From assembly GCA_003648125.1 (NCBI GenBank), contig QMOE01000136.1, forward strand, positions 1 through 6,604: a stretch of DNA of 6,604 nucleotides. Direction: 5' to 3'. Of the stretch, positions 6,492-6,604 are shown in pieces. Below the pieces are notes generated by a model. That model did not search any database. It saw nothing but the letters and a program-made list of their open reading frames with translations, and was not told where the DNA came from. The translations under genes were made by a program, and so were the position numbers. Within the stretch, counting starts at the first letter, position 1; every line of letters starts with the position of its first letter. The DNA is from Chloroflexota bacterium (GTDB taxonomy: Bacteria > Chloroflexota > Anaerolineae > B4-G1).

Positions 6492-6604
6492 CTATCCAAC
6501 CAACTCTCGCGCCACATCTACGGCACTGGCCGCGTCGGGTGCATAGGCGTCGGCTCCGATCTCTTCGGCAAAGGCCGCCGTTACCGGTGCGCCGCCGATC
6601 ATGA
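6492..6604 (-). CDS. C-terminal end of corrinoid (B12-binding) methyl-carrier protein, partial
   Basis: The last 36 residues of a gene entering from the right edge read MIGGAPVTAAFAEEIGADAY, then APDAASAVDVARELVG, and end at TAG (6492-6494). The pattern MIGGAPVT-x-x-FA-x-x-IGAD-x-Y-x-PDAASAV is the typical C-terminus of the cobalamin-binding domain of MtbC/MtmC/MttC/MtqC-like corrinoid proteins; the GGAPVT loop lies near the bound corrinoid nucleotide tail. The protein would be the methyl acceptor for the methyltransferases downstream and would hand the methyl on to a folate (or CoM) methyltransferase not in this window. The cap domain and the DxHxxG cobalt-ligating motif lie beyond the edge. 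The 62-nt gap to the first methyltransferase fits one operon. Confidence 0.88.
   Translation of the reverse strand, partial: MIGGAPVTAAFAEEIGADAYAPDAASAVDVARELVG

Overview
All real genes in this window lie on the minus strand and run right to left as one apparent operon. I see no credible plus-strand gene, RNA gene, mobile element or CRISPR array. In transcription order the genes are: the last 36 residues of a corrinoid (B12-binding) methyl-carrier protein (right edge), a first MttB-family methyltransferase, a second and clearly diverged MttB-family methyltransferase, a large ABC permease with an unusual N-terminal membrane region, an ABC ATPase with a paired CBS tail, and the first 207 residues of a second, standard-sized OpuB-type permease (left edge). 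The second permease is open at the window edge.

The genes make a coherent import-and-demethylate module. The transporter half (about 1-3365) resembles OpuB/OpuC/ProU-type uptake systems for glycine betaine, choline, carnitine and related quaternary amines. The enzyme half (about 3466-6604) matches the logic of corrinoid-dependent methyltransfer. In that scheme an MttB-superfamily enzyme moves a methyl group from a quaternary or tertiary amine to Co(I) of a small corrinoid protein, and a second methyltransferase (not in the window) passes it to tetrahydrofolate or another acceptor. Neither MttB homologue has an in-frame amber codon, so both belong to the non-pyrrolysine (MtgB/MtpB/MtcB-like) side of the superfamily. 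The actual substrate cannot be read from the sequence. The periplasmic or lipoprotein substrate-binding subunit is absent here and would be expected beyond the left edge or fused to one of the permeases.

Spacing is tight: 62 nt (corrinoid to mttB-1), 48 nt (mttB-1 to mttB-2), 100 nt (mttB-2 to permease), 24 nt (permease to ATPase) and a 17-nt overlap (ATPase to second permease). Every start has a strong Shine-Dalgarno sequence of AAGGAGG type. Small inverted repeats sit in three of the gaps, including a perfect 11-bp hairpin across the stop codon of mttB-1, which may adjust the relative expression of the parts.

The organism is a bacterium of moderately high GC that uses SD-led translation. 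Multiple non-pyrrolysine MttB homologues beside corrinoid proteins and an OpuB-type importer are common in anaerobic Firmicutes, Chloroflexota and some Deltaproteobacteria. The GC and style lead me to favour a Chloroflexota/Anaerolineae-like source, but this is a weak inference. The most unusual item is the 522-residue permease: it appears to carry a Yip1-like five-helix membrane domain ahead of the transporter domain, plus an insertion of about 88 residues inside the transporter domain.
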